DNA of 48,917 nt from a virus. The notes beneath the pieces are model-generated. The model did no database searches and was not told the origin of the DNA. It saw only the letters and a program-made list of their open reading frames with translations. This document shows, one piece after another, positions 21,015-27,578 of this stretch. The stretch's first letter is position 1. Every line of letters begins with the position of its first letter. Position numbers and translations under genes: made by a program. The stretch lies in IMG/VR virus record IMGVR_UViG_3300032435_000016, positions 1 through 48,917 of that record. One strand, 5' to 3'.

Positions 21015-21955
21015 TGTTTAACAAAGAAAATCCAAACATCAAAGAGCTTGGCGGAGAGATCATAGATCTAAGACGCTTAGTGGATCCAGATGATAAAACT
21101 TGGTCAGCTACAAATCCTTCTATTGGTGTAGACAATAAAGGAAAAATGGCAGTTGGTATTAGATCTAGTAACTACGTAATCCTTCCTAATGGCACGTATC
21201 ACGTTACCGTTGGCGGTTTAATTAAATCTCACGTGTGGTTTTCTGAATTAGATAAAGACTACAAAATTACTAATTTACGCAAGATAAATGTAGATACAAC
21301 CGATACAAAGTTTGTTCGTGGTCTAGAGGATCCAAAGATTTTTTGGAGAGATGGATCTTGGTGGTTTACAGCAGTTACCCTTGAGAAGCACGAAACTCCA
21401 TTTGCTCGAATGGTTACATGTAAATTAAACAAGAGATGCACTGAAATTGAATCTGTAGAAAAACACATAGGTTTTGATCAGAAACGTCCAGAGAAGAATT
21501 GGATGCTCCCATACAACTCAAATCCAAACTTTGATTTTATTTACGGGCCGAACTCAGTCATCAAAGACAATGTTATGACTACGTGGCTAACTGATAATGA
21601 AGAAGTAAGCGCACTACGAGGCAGCACAAACTTGCTAGATCTTCAAGATTCTACCTATTTAGCCGTTACACACAAGCTTTTTCAAAAATCAGACATGGTT
21701 TATCAAGAAAATTCATTTGGAATGATTAAAGCCAGTCTGCGTAACTATATTCACTACTTTACAAGGTATGACGAGTACGGAAAGATACTTGGAATATCAA
21801 AGGGTTTTTATCTTTACAAACCAGGTGTTGAGTTTGCAGCTGGAATAATTCAAAAGAAAAACGATTTTATAATCAGTTTTGGCAGAGAAGATGTCTCATC
21901 TCACCTTGCTATCATTAAAAAATCAACAGTATTGGACGGCTTACAAGGAGTCTGA
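21014..21955 (+). CDS. Five-bladed-propeller glycosidase/phosphorylase-like protein
   Basis: A 313-aa protein whose pattern resembles GH130/GH43-like five-bladed propellers: TNPSIGVDNKGKMAVGIR, then FVRGLEDPKIFWRDGSWWF, FIYGPNSVI, and a late FAAGIIQKKNDFIISFGRED. These include the acidic residues (EDPK) expected near such active sites. A role in cleaving or phosphorolysing host or virion glycans is an inference. The start is the ATG overlapping the methyltransferase stop. It ends 27 bases before a secreted protein gene. Confidence 0.6.
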   Translation: MFNKENPNIKELGGEIIDLRRLVDPDDKTWSATNPSIGVDNKGKMAVGIRSSNYVILPNGTYHVTVGGLIKSHVWFSELDKDYKITNLRKINVDTTDTKFVRGLEDPKIFWRDGSWWFTAVTLEKHETPFARMVTCKLNKRCTEIESVEKHIGFDQKRPEKNWMLPYNSNPNFDFIYGPNSVIKDNVMTTWLTDNEEVSALRGSTNLLDLQDSTYLAVTHKLFQKSDMVYQENSFGMIKASLRNYIHYFTRYDEYGKILGISKGFYLYKPGVEFAAGIIQKKNDFIISFGREDVSSHLAIIKKSTVLDGLQGV

Positions 21956-21981
21956 TCAGTGCAGCAAAATAAAATTGATGT

Positions 21982-22479
21982 ATGTCGAAAAAAGCCCTCT
22001 ACGTTATTTTACTCAGCCTCTCACTAACATTATCTTCTTTAGTACCAACACCAGCTAACGCTAAAGGCGTTGAAATTTGGAAATCAACAACCAATCAATC
22101 AATCTCAAGAAGTAAGTGGACAACACTTAAATTTGGAGACAGAAGAGAGATGAACCCAACAGGTTCTAGATCTTTGTATTGCTCCCAGGTTCACTTAAAA
22201 ATACCTAAAAAGAATAAACCAAAATGGGTAAAGATTAGATTTGCTAGAGTTTTATCCAATGGAAAGCTTGACAGCACAGGAACTACTACCTGGACGCTAG
22301 GTAAAAAAGCTCCTCTGAACTGGCAAGGGTCAACTTGTTGGCCTATAAACCCTGACTACCCAGTGGTTGCTCAGGTCAAATATGGAGGTGGTCCAAAATC
22401 TATTACGTCCCCGTTAAGGCAATTCAAATCTTGGAACCCTGGCGCAGAGATAGAAGATAGTTTATTTATTTTTAATTAA
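21982..22479 (+). CDS. 165-aa secreted protein
   Basis: A clear Sec signal peptide (positive MSKK, hydrophobic ALYVILLSLSLTLSSLV, cleavage after PANA about residue 27) is followed by a 138-aa beta-rich domain with two cysteines (YCSQ and TCWP). No family recognised. The start lacks a ribosome site, so expression level is uncertain. An exported phage protein of this kind could act at the host surface, for example in exclusion or adhesion. Confidence 0.75.
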   Translation: MSKKALYVILLSLSLTLSSLVPTPANAKGVEIWKSTTNQSISRSKWTTLKFGDRREMNPTGSRSLYCSQVHLKIPKKNKPKWVKIRFARVLSNGKLDSTGTTTWTLGKKAPLNWQGSTCWPINPDYPVVAQVKYGGGPKSITSPLRQFKSWNPGAEIEDSLFIFN

Positions 22480-22490
22480 TATTTCTTTGA

Positions 22491-22496
22491 TATAAT
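22491..22496 (+). promoter_or_regulatory. -10 box for a leaderless mRNA
   Basis: A perfect TATAAT at 22491-22496 ends five bases before the ATG at 22502. The upstream region is T-rich with no clear -35. It is consistent with a transcript that starts at the initiator codon. Confidence 0.6.
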
Positions 22497-22501
22497 TAAA
22501 T

Positions 22502-22726
22502 ATGAAATACGAAGATTTTGACGGGTCCTTTAATTATGAAGATATGCCCATAGAGTCCCTCATAGAGGCTCTAGAGTCCCTAATTAGTTACTTAATGGAA
22601 AATACAGGTCTAGATAGACAATCCTTGTCAGACCACATTAAGAATCTTGTAGACCTATTAGGGGAAGAAGAGTGCATGAACCTAGATATAGATCAAACTG
22701 TAGACTGGATTAACTCTCTTAAGTAG
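22502..22726 (+). CDS. 74-aa acidic hypothetical protein
   Basis: Acidic helical protein (YEDMPIESLIEALESLISY; then LVDLLGEEECMNLD). Starts five bases after a TATAAT box with no ribosome site, so probably leaderless. Its 3' end overlaps the stop of the convergent leftward gene by eight bases. Not recognised. Confidence 0.68.
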   Translation: MKYEDFDGSFNYEDMPIESLIEALESLISYLMENTGLDRQSLSDHIKNLVDLLGEEECMNLDIDQTVDWINSLK

Positions 22727-23021
22727 CTTCTTTACGTTCTTTAATAAGATTCTCAGCAATTTTGTTTTTTCTATGAACCGTCTTAACCCTGTCCACCCTA
22801 AATGAGCGCCACATTTTTACGCCCTTAACTCCACCAACTACATCTACCCACTCAGCTGTATCGGTCTTAACGTGTTTCATAAACCTAAAACGGCCTCGTT
22901 CCCCACGTATGGAAACTTCAGTACCTTGAGTAATATTTCTACCGTTTACCTGAATTTCGTAAGTTTCAACCCAGGACGGGTTTGGGTTAGGTTGACCCTT
23001 AGAACTGCGCTTCTTAGACAT
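22719..23021 (-). CDS. 100-aa basic actinophage-type protein
   Basis: Begins MSKKRSSKGQPNPNPSWVETY and contains a small beta-barrel-like stretch (INGTEV-type turn: ITQGTEVSIRGERGRFRF) followed by a basic helix. Similar small basic proteins occur in actinophages, but I cannot name the family. It is leftward, convergent with the preceding gene and downstream of the NlpC/P60 gene, with which it probably shares a transcript. Confidence 0.68.
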   Translation of the reverse strand: MSKKRSSKGQPNPNPSWVETYEIQVNGRNITQGTEVSIRGERGRFRFMKHVKTDTAEWVDVVGGVKGVKMWRSFRVDRVKTVHRKNKIAENLIKERKEAT

Positions 23022-23034
23022 GCACCCATAATAC

Positions 23035-23472
23035 CTAACTTGATACTGGGGCTACCCTACCAAACACGACTCTAGTACTCCAAATAGTCTCTACACGAAC
23101 ATCTCTACCATACCTAGGGGAGTGGATAATTTTATTGTTTCCTAGGTAGATACCTACATGATAAACATAGCCACTCTTATTTCTAAAGAACACTAGGTCT
23201 CCAGGAACAGCCTCTGACCTAGTTATTTTCTCAGCTAATCTATACTGTTGCTGAGCAGTTCTAGAAAGGTTTACTCCATTTTTGTCATAAACAAAAGAAG
23301 TAAACCCAGAGCAATCAAAACAGTCAGATGTAACTCCACCTCTGCAATAAGGGGTTCCCACGTATCTCTGGGCTGTGTCAATCAAAGCTGCATCACTAGT
23401 AGAACCACTAACAGGCATCACACCTGTTGCAACAAACGCAACGGACAATAACGAACTTATTACAAGACCCAT
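23035..23472 (-). CDS. NlpC/P60 peptidoglycan hydrolase with signal sequence
   Basis: A 145-aa protein with a hydrophobic N-terminal signal or anchor (VISSLLSVAFVATGVMPVSG) and a complete NlpC/P60 domain: catalytic Cys54 in DCSGFTSF, His105 in YHVGIYLG, and third polar residue His117 in IIHSPR. Such enzymes cut peptide stems of peptidoglycan. Export by the host and small size suggest either a lysis enzyme or a virus-induced cell-wall remodeller. AAGGAGG precedes the ATG. It is separate from the holin and the M23 enzyme. Confidence 0.92.
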   Translation of the reverse strand: MGLVISSLLSVAFVATGVMPVSGSTSDAALIDTAQRYVGTPYCRGGVTSDCFDCSGFTSFVYDKNGVNLSRTAQQQYRLAEKITRSEAVPGDLVFFRNKSGYVYHVGIYLGNNKIIHSPRYGRDVRVETIWSTRVVFGRVAPVSS

Positions 23473-23710
23473 AAATAAAAAAACCTCCTTATGGGAGTTG
23501 CTTTAATTATAACACAAAAAGATTCAAAAATGCACATTTATGCAGGAAGGTTGTTAAATAAAAATGTTTTTTGTCTCTACTGTCCACAACTCAACCTTTA
23601 ATTAAATGTAATAAAATAGAGTGGTAACTTAAATAAATAAACAATGTTTACAATAATTAATAAATATTTATCCACAGGCTTTTTATTAAATATTTAAACT
23701 GTTTCAATAA
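23473..23710. other. AT-rich intergenic region with DnaA-box-like site
   Basis: Between the divergent NlpC/P60 gene and the 121-aa gene. It contains a perfect DnaA-box-like TTATCCACA at 23668-23676 in extremely AT-rich DNA. The exact 13-mer TTATCCACAGGCT recurs at 27579-27591. No gene is seen. Possible roles are host DnaA binding for replication or transcription control. Confidence 0.5.
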
Positions 23711-24076
23711 ATGAGAGATTTAGCTATGGATGAAGACGCTGAGCTAGTAGTTCTACAGATGCTTGTTGACGAAGGAGCACTAGAGATAATCTCTATTGAT
23801 AAGGATGGCGAACCCATTTATAGGGTTACAGAGAAGTGTAAAGAGATATTTCCAGAGCTTTTTTACAGTCATATATCAGAAGTAAATAACATAGCATTTG
23901 ACCTATGGAACTTAGGGGTAATTGAAATCCAGTTTAATGAAGAAAATCATAGAGTCTCTTTTACAAAAGAAAACTTTATTAAATACGTAGAACTAAAAGA
24001 CACTTTGACAGAAGATCAAATTAACTTCCTTAACGCCATCATAGACAAAAACATTCTAAATAACCCACAAACTTAA
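23711..24076 (+). CDS. 121-aa acidic hypothetical protein
   Basis: Not recognised. The sequence (AMDEDAELVVLQMLVDEGAL, then IYRVTEKCKEIFPELF) has a winged-helix-like flavour in its first half, ending in a helical tail. No ribosome site is obvious before the ATG. Upstream is the AT-rich DnaA-box region, downstream the hairpin element copy B. Confidence 0.66.
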   Translation: MRDLAMDEDAELVVLQMLVDEGALEIISIDKDGEPIYRVTEKCKEIFPELFYSHISEVNNIAFDLWNLGVIEIQFNEENHRVSFTKENFIKYVELKDTLTEDQINFLNAIIDKNILNNPQT

Positions 24077-24078
24077 CA

Positions 24079-24145
24079 CACACAAACCTTTTTTCCTGGC
24101 TTCTTCCTCCTCCTTTTATAAAGGAAAGAGAGCGCGAAAAAACCC
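24079..24145 (+). other. Recurrent hairpin element, copy B
   Basis: CACAAACC, a TTTTTTC arm, a CT-rich tract, the hairpin CCTTT-TAT-AAAGG (24112-24124), GAAAGAGAGCGCG and the closing GAAAAAA arm. It is followed 17 bp later by TACAGT, a possible -10 box, and then the 82-aa gene. The outer arms and the central stem both pair. Confidence 0.62.
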
Positions 24146-24192
24146 ATTTATGCTACAGTTAAGAATCATTAATTCCAGCAAGGAGTAGCTAC

Positions 24193-24441
24193 ATGGCATA
24201 CGTAAGATTTAATCGCGGATCCGATCTTTATTTATTTATGTCCCCCTCAGGTTTAACTTGTTGTGGCTGTAGACTCTTATCGATCTATGCACCGTTAGAA
24301 AATGATGGTTTATCTTTTTACGCAAAATCAACACAGGAAATGATTACTCATTTAGCTTCTCACAGAGAGCTAGGCGACATGGTCCCAATGGGGATTGAAG
24401 AGAGTTTATTAAATGACGACAAAAATAACTACCCAACATAG
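24193..24441 (+). CDS. 82-aa conserved actinophage protein
   Basis: Sequence begins MAYVRFNRGSDLYLFMSP and contains TCCGCRL and the later MITHLASHRELGDMVP segment. I recognise this pattern from a small family common in actinobacterial phages; function unknown. The paired cysteines and histidines may bind zinc. AAGGAG precedes the ATG. Its 3' end overlaps the start of the methyltransferase gene by 29 bases, so the two are probably coupled. Confidence 0.78.
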   Translation: MAYVRFNRGSDLYLFMSPSGLTCCGCRLLSIYAPLENDGLSFYAKSTQEMITHLASHRELGDMVPMGIEESLLNDDKNNYPT

Positions 24442-25435
24442 TTTTACATTTGCTGATCTGTTTGCTGGTATTGGTGGCATGCGTATCGGTTTCGAAGCAG
24501 TTGGTGGAGAGTGCGTATTAACCAGCGAAATTGATCAAAAAGCTATGGAAACATATAGTGCCAATTTTATTGACTCAGAGTCTCATAAATTTGTTGCAGA
24601 CGTAACCAAGTTAACTAGAGAAGACTTTCCAGAAAACCTTGACGTATTAGTTGCAGGTTTTCCATGTCAGCCTTACAGCATGGCTGGACCACGTAGAGGA
24701 CTAGAAGACAAACGCGGCGGAGATATCTTTGATGCTCTAATGCACCTACTTAAAGAAGTAAAGCCAAGAGCATTTCTTTTTGAAAACGTAAAAGGCGTAC
24801 TTGGTCATGACGAAGGCAAGACGCTAGATCACATGCTTGGTCTCATGCTTGATCAGGGTTATCATGTTAGATACGAGACCTTAAACTCAATGACTCATGC
24901 AAACATCCCTCAAAACCGTGAGCGAGTATTTTTTGTTGGCTTTAGATATCCATACGAAGCAAAAATCTTTAACTACCCAAAACCAGTAGAGCTTACAAAA
25001 ACTATCTCTGACTGCTTTGAAAAAGGTCTTGTAGACGACAAGTTTTACTACACAGATAGAACAGAAGTTGGGAAGCTAATTCAGCACCACATTAAAGAAA
25101 AAGACACTATCTACCAGTGGCGTAGAAGCTACGCTCGCGATAATAAGAGTAACGTCTGCCCAACACTAACTGCCAACATGGGAACAGGTGGAAACAACGT
25201 ACCAATCATTGTTGATGACTCTGGGCCACGTAAACTAACTCCAAGAGAAGTATCTAACTTCCAGGGCTTCCCAGAAGAGTTTATTCTGCCTCTTATGGGA
25301 CTTAGCAATCTGTACAAGCAATTTGGCAATAGCGTTACCGTTCCTTTAATTTCCCGCGTAGCTGCCCAGATCAAACAAACCCTAGACACACCCACAAATT
25401 TTTCCCTGATGCATCCTCCTCCTACTCATAGGTAA
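24413..25435 (+). CDS. C5-cytosine DNA methyltransferase
   Basis: A 340-aa m5C methyltransferase, smaller than the one at 7972-9315 and clearly a separate lineage. Motif I is DLFAGIGGMRIGF, motif IV GFPCQPYS with catalytic Cys85, motif VI ENV (124-126), motif VIII IPQNRERVFFVGF, motif IX RKLTPREVSNFQGFPEEF, motif X YKQFGNSVTVPLI. It methylates cytosine in a specific DNA sequence; no endonuclease is adjacent, so phage DNA protection is likely. The last codons and stop lie inside hairpin element copy C. Confidence 0.95.
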   Translation: MTTKITTQHSFTFADLFAGIGGMRIGFEAVGGECVLTSEIDQKAMETYSANFIDSESHKFVADVTKLTREDFPENLDVLVAGFPCQPYSMAGPRRGLEDKRGGDIFDALMHLLKEVKPRAFLFENVKGVLGHDEGKTLDHMLGLMLDQGYHVRYETLNSMTHANIPQNRERVFFVGFRYPYEAKIFNYPKPVELTKTISDCFEKGLVDDKFYYTDRTEVGKLIQHHIKEKDTIYQWRRSYARDNKSNVCPTLTANMGTGGNNVPIIVDDSGPRKLTPREVSNFQGFPEEFILPLMGLSNLYKQFGNSVTVPLISRVAAQIKQTLDTPTNFSLMHPPPTHR

Positions 25436-25460
25436 AGGAAAGAGAGCGCGAAAAAATGCG
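25391..25460 (+). other. Recurrent hairpin element, copy C
   Basis: ACAAATTTTTC, a CCTCCT-rich tract, the hairpin CCTA-CTCA-TAGG (25421-25432), GGAAAGAGAGCGCG and GAAAAAAT. It overlaps the last 14 codons and stop of the C5 methyltransferase. TATAGT follows 18 bp after the GCGCG. The gap 25436-25604 holds only a strong but apparently unused AGGAGG (25485-25490 region). Confidence 0.6.
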
Positions 25461-25568
25461 TTTTTTACTATAGTAATTTCCCTACAGGAGGATTGCTAAC
25501 GGGAATTGTTTGGGATCTAGTCAAGATTTTACTAATTAAAGCCTGAAAAACTTACTTTTAAGACCTAC

Positions 25569-25598
25569 TTGCACTTTGTCAGGGAGTATGTCTATAAT
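25569..25598 (+). promoter_or_regulatory. Promoter for a leaderless mRNA
   Basis: TTGCAC (25569-25574), an 18-bp spacer and TATAAT (25593-25598) end six bases before the ATG at 25605. It is the best two-box promoter in the window; the transcript should begin at the start codon. Confidence 0.68.
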
Positions 25599-25604
25599 AA
25601 TTCT

Positions 25605-25793
25605 ATGGAAACAGAAACACGAGAAGAGAAGCTTTTTAAGCTTAATGAAATTGTAAAAGGCAGAACTGCCATCTGCGACATGATTAAATGCAAAACCGAG
25701 AGACCATCTGATGCAGTCATGTTACCTTTCTTTAGGTACAACGAAACGCAAGAAACCGATAGCTATTACTGCGGGTGCATAGGGTGGGACTAA
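25605..25793 (+). CDS. 62-aa zinc-site protein
   Basis: The start is set at the ATG just after the promoter -10 box; the frame is open further upstream but through the promoter. CDMIKC near the middle and YYCGC at the end give four cysteines for a zinc site. Its TAA overlaps the next ATG. Not recognised. Confidence 0.68.
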   Translation: METETREEKLFKLNEIVKGRTAICDMIKCKTERPSDAVMLPFFRYNETQETDSYYCGCIGWD

Positions 25794-26215
25794 TGGGGGG
25801 CTCAGAGATATCATTTGAAGTTGTAGAAGAAATTCACTACAGGTACAAACAAACAGGCAAACCAGTGAGCTTATACACAAACAGTTTTATTGTTGAAGCG
25901 GAGAGCTCAGATGAGAAAAGATCCTATGAGATCTCAATTGAATACACTTGGTCTCACACAGACCCCGAGACCTTTGGAGAGTATCTTCTTTACGTAGCTG
26001 AATATGAATCATACGATAATGCTAAATACGTAATTGAAAAGCCTAGTCATTATTACCAGGAAATCTTAGAGTTTTGGCTGAAGAAAGAGATTCATCAATT
26101 AAACGTTTCTTCTGATCAAGTTTTTGTCAATTTTGAAAATGAACTTAAGCACTCTGGTTTAGTTTCCCGCTGGGAGCTTCTAGAAGATGAGGATGAGAGC
26201 CTCGCACTAAATTAA
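25793..26215 (+). CDS. 140-aa acidic hypothetical protein
   Basis: Start at the ATG overlapping the previous stop (TAATG). A beta-rich N-terminal half (SLYTNSFIVEAESSDEKRSYEI) and helical acidic C-terminal half (KKEIHQLNVSSDQVFVNFENEL). No family recognised. It is second in a two-gene leaderless-promoter operon and is closed by a hairpin overlapping its stop codon. Confidence 0.7.
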   Translation: MGGSEISFEVVEEIHYRYKQTGKPVSLYTNSFIVEAESSDEKRSYEISIEYTWSHTDPETFGEYLLYVAEYESYDNAKYVIEKPSHYYQEILEFWLKKEIHQLNVSSDQVFVNFENELKHSGLVSRWELLEDEDESLALN

Positions 26216-26249
26216 GCCTTGTCGGGGTCCCTTAATCTAAGTGCGAGGC
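26199..26249 (+). terminator. Hairpin at the end of the 140-aa gene
   Basis: GCCTCGCACT (26199-26208) pairs perfectly with AGTGCGAGGC (26240-26249), with an inner TTAAG/CTTAA helix. It includes the stop codon (26213-26215). There is no T-run afterwards; a second weaker hairpin (AGAGC/GCTCT, around 26270-26285) follows. Confidence 0.6.
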
Positions 26250-26370
26250 AATCTGACGCCCACTAGAGCCATGACGCTCTATTCAGTGTCTAACTACCAT
26301 CCTAGATAGTTTCAATTTAATTATATAAAACAATAAAGGCAGCTACTCCTGCAGAAAAGCCAAACACACA

Positions 26371-26433
26371 CACACAATTTTTTTTAAAGCGTCCTCTCGC
26401 GTTTATAACGGGAAGAGAGCGCGAAAAAATGCG
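26371..26433 (+). other. Recurrent hairpin element, copy D
   Basis: CACACA, an ATTTTTTTT arm, GCG, CTCTC, CGTT-TAT-AACG (26400-26410), GGAAGAGAGCGCG and AAAAAAT. All three helices pair: ATTTTTT/AAAAAAT, GCG/CGC with CTCTC/GAGAG, and CGTT/AACG. It is the best-formed copy. It lies between a rightward and a leftward gene end, so it does not precede a rightward gene. Confidence 0.65.
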
Positions 26434-26442
26434 GTAATTAAC

Positions 26443-26652
26443 TTAACTTTCTCCACGAAGATGCTTCTCATAGATCACTTCTCGATTACCCAATTTTAAT
26501 TTTCTACTAACTCGTCTCTTTCCAGTTGAAATAACTAATGACATAGGAATTTGAGTTGTCTTGCCCTCGACGTAGTCAGCTCGCGCTTTTCCTAACTCGA
26601 TTGGGATGCCCAGAGAATTAAATGCCTCTTTAGCTAAAGTCTCACTTGTCAT
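26443..26652 (-). CDS. 69-aa candidate autoregulated small regulator
   Basis: Leftward; the ATG (complement of 26650-26652) directly abuts the first of three operator-like palindromes, with no ribosome site. The protein (start MTSETLAKEAFNSLGIPIEL, later a basic GKRRVSRKLKLGNREVIYEK) has no clear helix-turn-helix, but its basic second half could bind DNA. Control by the operators is very likely; that it is itself the binding protein is inference from the usual layout of small repressor genes. Confidence 0.62.
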   Translation of the reverse strand: MTSETLAKEAFNSLGIPIELGKARADYVEGKTTQIPMSLVISTGKRRVSRKLKLGNREVIYEKHLRGES

Positions 26653-26726
26653 TTGTGTACACAATTAATGTTTAATGCTCATTTTGTGTACACAATTAAT
26701 GTTTAATGCTCATTTTGTGTACACAA
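26653..26726. promoter_or_regulatory. Three operator-like palindromes at exact 31-bp spacing
   Basis: TTGTGTACACAA, a perfect 12-bp palindrome, occurs at 26653-26664, 26684-26695 and 26715-26726. The intervening 19 bp are identical in the first two repeats. The 31-bp period is about three helical turns, placing the sites on one DNA face. They cover the start and probable promoter of the leftward 69-aa gene. Confidence 0.88.
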
Positions 26727-26759
26727 TGTACCAGTTTGAACTGTTCGGGATTTCCGTAC

Positions 26760-27164
26760 AGTTGGGGGATTAGTCGCACTAGTCATGGGGATTTAGTCGG
26801 TTTGATTCTTATTCTAGCCTATAGTCTCATTTTGAAAAGATTAAGAACAGTTATCGGGCTAAGAATTACTTTCTAAATAGTAAGATAAGATATATCTAAC
26901 TCTACAGGAGGCAGGTGCTGACATGTACATGGACTCAGCTACCCCCGACAATAAAGTTGCAACTATTGGCGACGTTAACGCTGGTCCAGGAGGAGGCGGT
27001 GGAAGTGATTTAATGGATTTAATCAGTGGAGAACACTTTAAAATCCTAACCGAGCCCTTCGCAGAAGTACTGACTGAACTAGGAATTGTCTGGAAGGAAA
27101 CAGAATTCCCACTCGCAATGCCAGTTGAAACAACAAACGAACTGTGTTGACTAATCCCCCAACT
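26760..27164. repeat. 16-bp inverted repeats flanking a 75-aa gene
   Basis: AGTTGGGGGATTAGTC at 26760-26775 and its exact reverse complement at 27149-27164 bracket 373 bp containing the 75-aa gene. A degenerate direct copy (GGGGATTTAGTC) lies a little to the right of the left arm. The arms could bound an invertible segment or bind one protein. Confidence 0.7.
26923..27150 (+). CDS. 75-aa acidic protein between inverted repeats
   Basis: ATG preceded by AGGAGG and a second AGGTG at better spacing. The N-terminal third is flexible and Gly-rich (NAGPGGGGGSD), followed by an acidic helical part (FAEVLTELGIVWKETEF). Its stop lies at the right inverted repeat. Divergent from the 69-aa regulator with the operators between, a layout typical of phage switch regions. 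Not recognised. Confidence 0.62.
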   Translation: MYMDSATPDNKVATIGDVNAGPGGGGGSDLMDLISGEHFKILTEPFAEVLTELGIVWKETEFPLAMPVETTNELC

Positions 27165-27254
27165 CATGCAGATTTTGCAACAATTCAAACTTGTACAGGT
27201 TTTTGTACAGAAGTGATTAAGAAATACCACGCAATTCAAAGTGGACTAACATAA
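27147..27254 (+). CDS. 35-aa coupled peptide
   Basis: A TTG start overlaps the stop of the 75-aa gene (TTGA). The peptide (MTNPPTHADFATIQTCTGFC at the start) looks protein-like, with two cysteines four residues apart. No independent ribosome site. It could be expressed by coupling, or be a chance frame. Confidence 0.35.
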   Translation: MTNPPTHADFATIQTCTGFCTEVIKKYHAIQSGLT

Positions 27255-27270
27255 CTGGGACTTATCTAAA

Positions 27271-27299
27271 CCTATAACTCATACGTTATAACGTATAGG
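27271..27299. promoter_or_regulatory. Nested palindromes upstream of the tmRNA-like gene
   Basis: ATACGTTATAACGTAT (27281-27296) is a perfect 16-bp palindrome, and CCTATA (27271-27276) with TATAGG (27294-27299) forms an outer pair. It lies about 130 bp before the tmRNA-like RNA and may be an operator. The gap 27255-27429 contains no other feature I can support. Confidence 0.5.
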
Positions 27300-27429
27300 A
27301 AACAGCGAAAGCCTATAAAGAGGGAACAAAAGGTGGGGGGTTTAAGGGGTAGTGAGGGAACTGGTTGCAGGGTAGCGTAGAAGATGGTTGTGAGGTAGCG
27401 CAAATTGTTTGCAAGTAAAATTAAATCAA

Positions 27430-27511
27430 GGGGCAGGAAGGTTTCGACTAACTGTAAAACCGCATGACGGTCTATGTTAGGACAGGGGTTCGATTCCCCT
27501 CTGCTCCACGA
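27430..27511 (+). ncRNA. tmRNA-like RNA lacking the mRNA-like domain
   Basis: The 5' end (GGGGCAGGAAGGTTTCGAC) matches the conserved tmRNA start, and the 3' end has a T-arm AGGGG-TTCGATT-CCCCT and acceptor CTGCTCC. The 7-bp acceptor includes the G3-U pair used for alanylation. A full tmRNA has roughly 250-300 nt between these parts, encoding the tag and pseudoknots. Here there is only a CTAAC/GTTAG helix and a small ACCG-CATGA-CGGT hairpin. The 3' terminus is ACGA, not ACCA. A terminator follows. It is tRNA-sized, yet lacks a normal D-arm and anticodon arm. Confidence 0.72.
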
Positions 27512-27521
27512 ATGACAAATG

Positions 27522-27545
27522 CGTACCGTTTGCAGTACGGTTTTG
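27522..27545 (+). terminator. Terminator after the tmRNA-like gene
   Basis: CGTAC (27522-27526) pairs with GTACG (27535-27539), or ACCGT (27525-27529) with ACGGT (27537-27541), followed by a short T-run (27541-27544). It lies 11 bases after the RNA 3' end and supports the RNA being an expressed unit. Confidence 0.6.
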
Positions 27546-27578
27546 TCACGGTAAAGGAATAGGCTAAGTTGTAAAAAG

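Noticed and set aside
25488-25546. A 17-codon frame after the AGGAGG downstream of element C
   Set aside because: The start codon is only about one base from the ribosome site, too close for initiation; no other start fits.
27430-27511. Reading the tmRNA-like RNA as tRNA-His with anticodon AUG
   Set aside because: Only three pairs support the needed anticodon stem, and the 5' GGTTTCGAC signature belongs to tmRNA rather than a tRNA D-arm.
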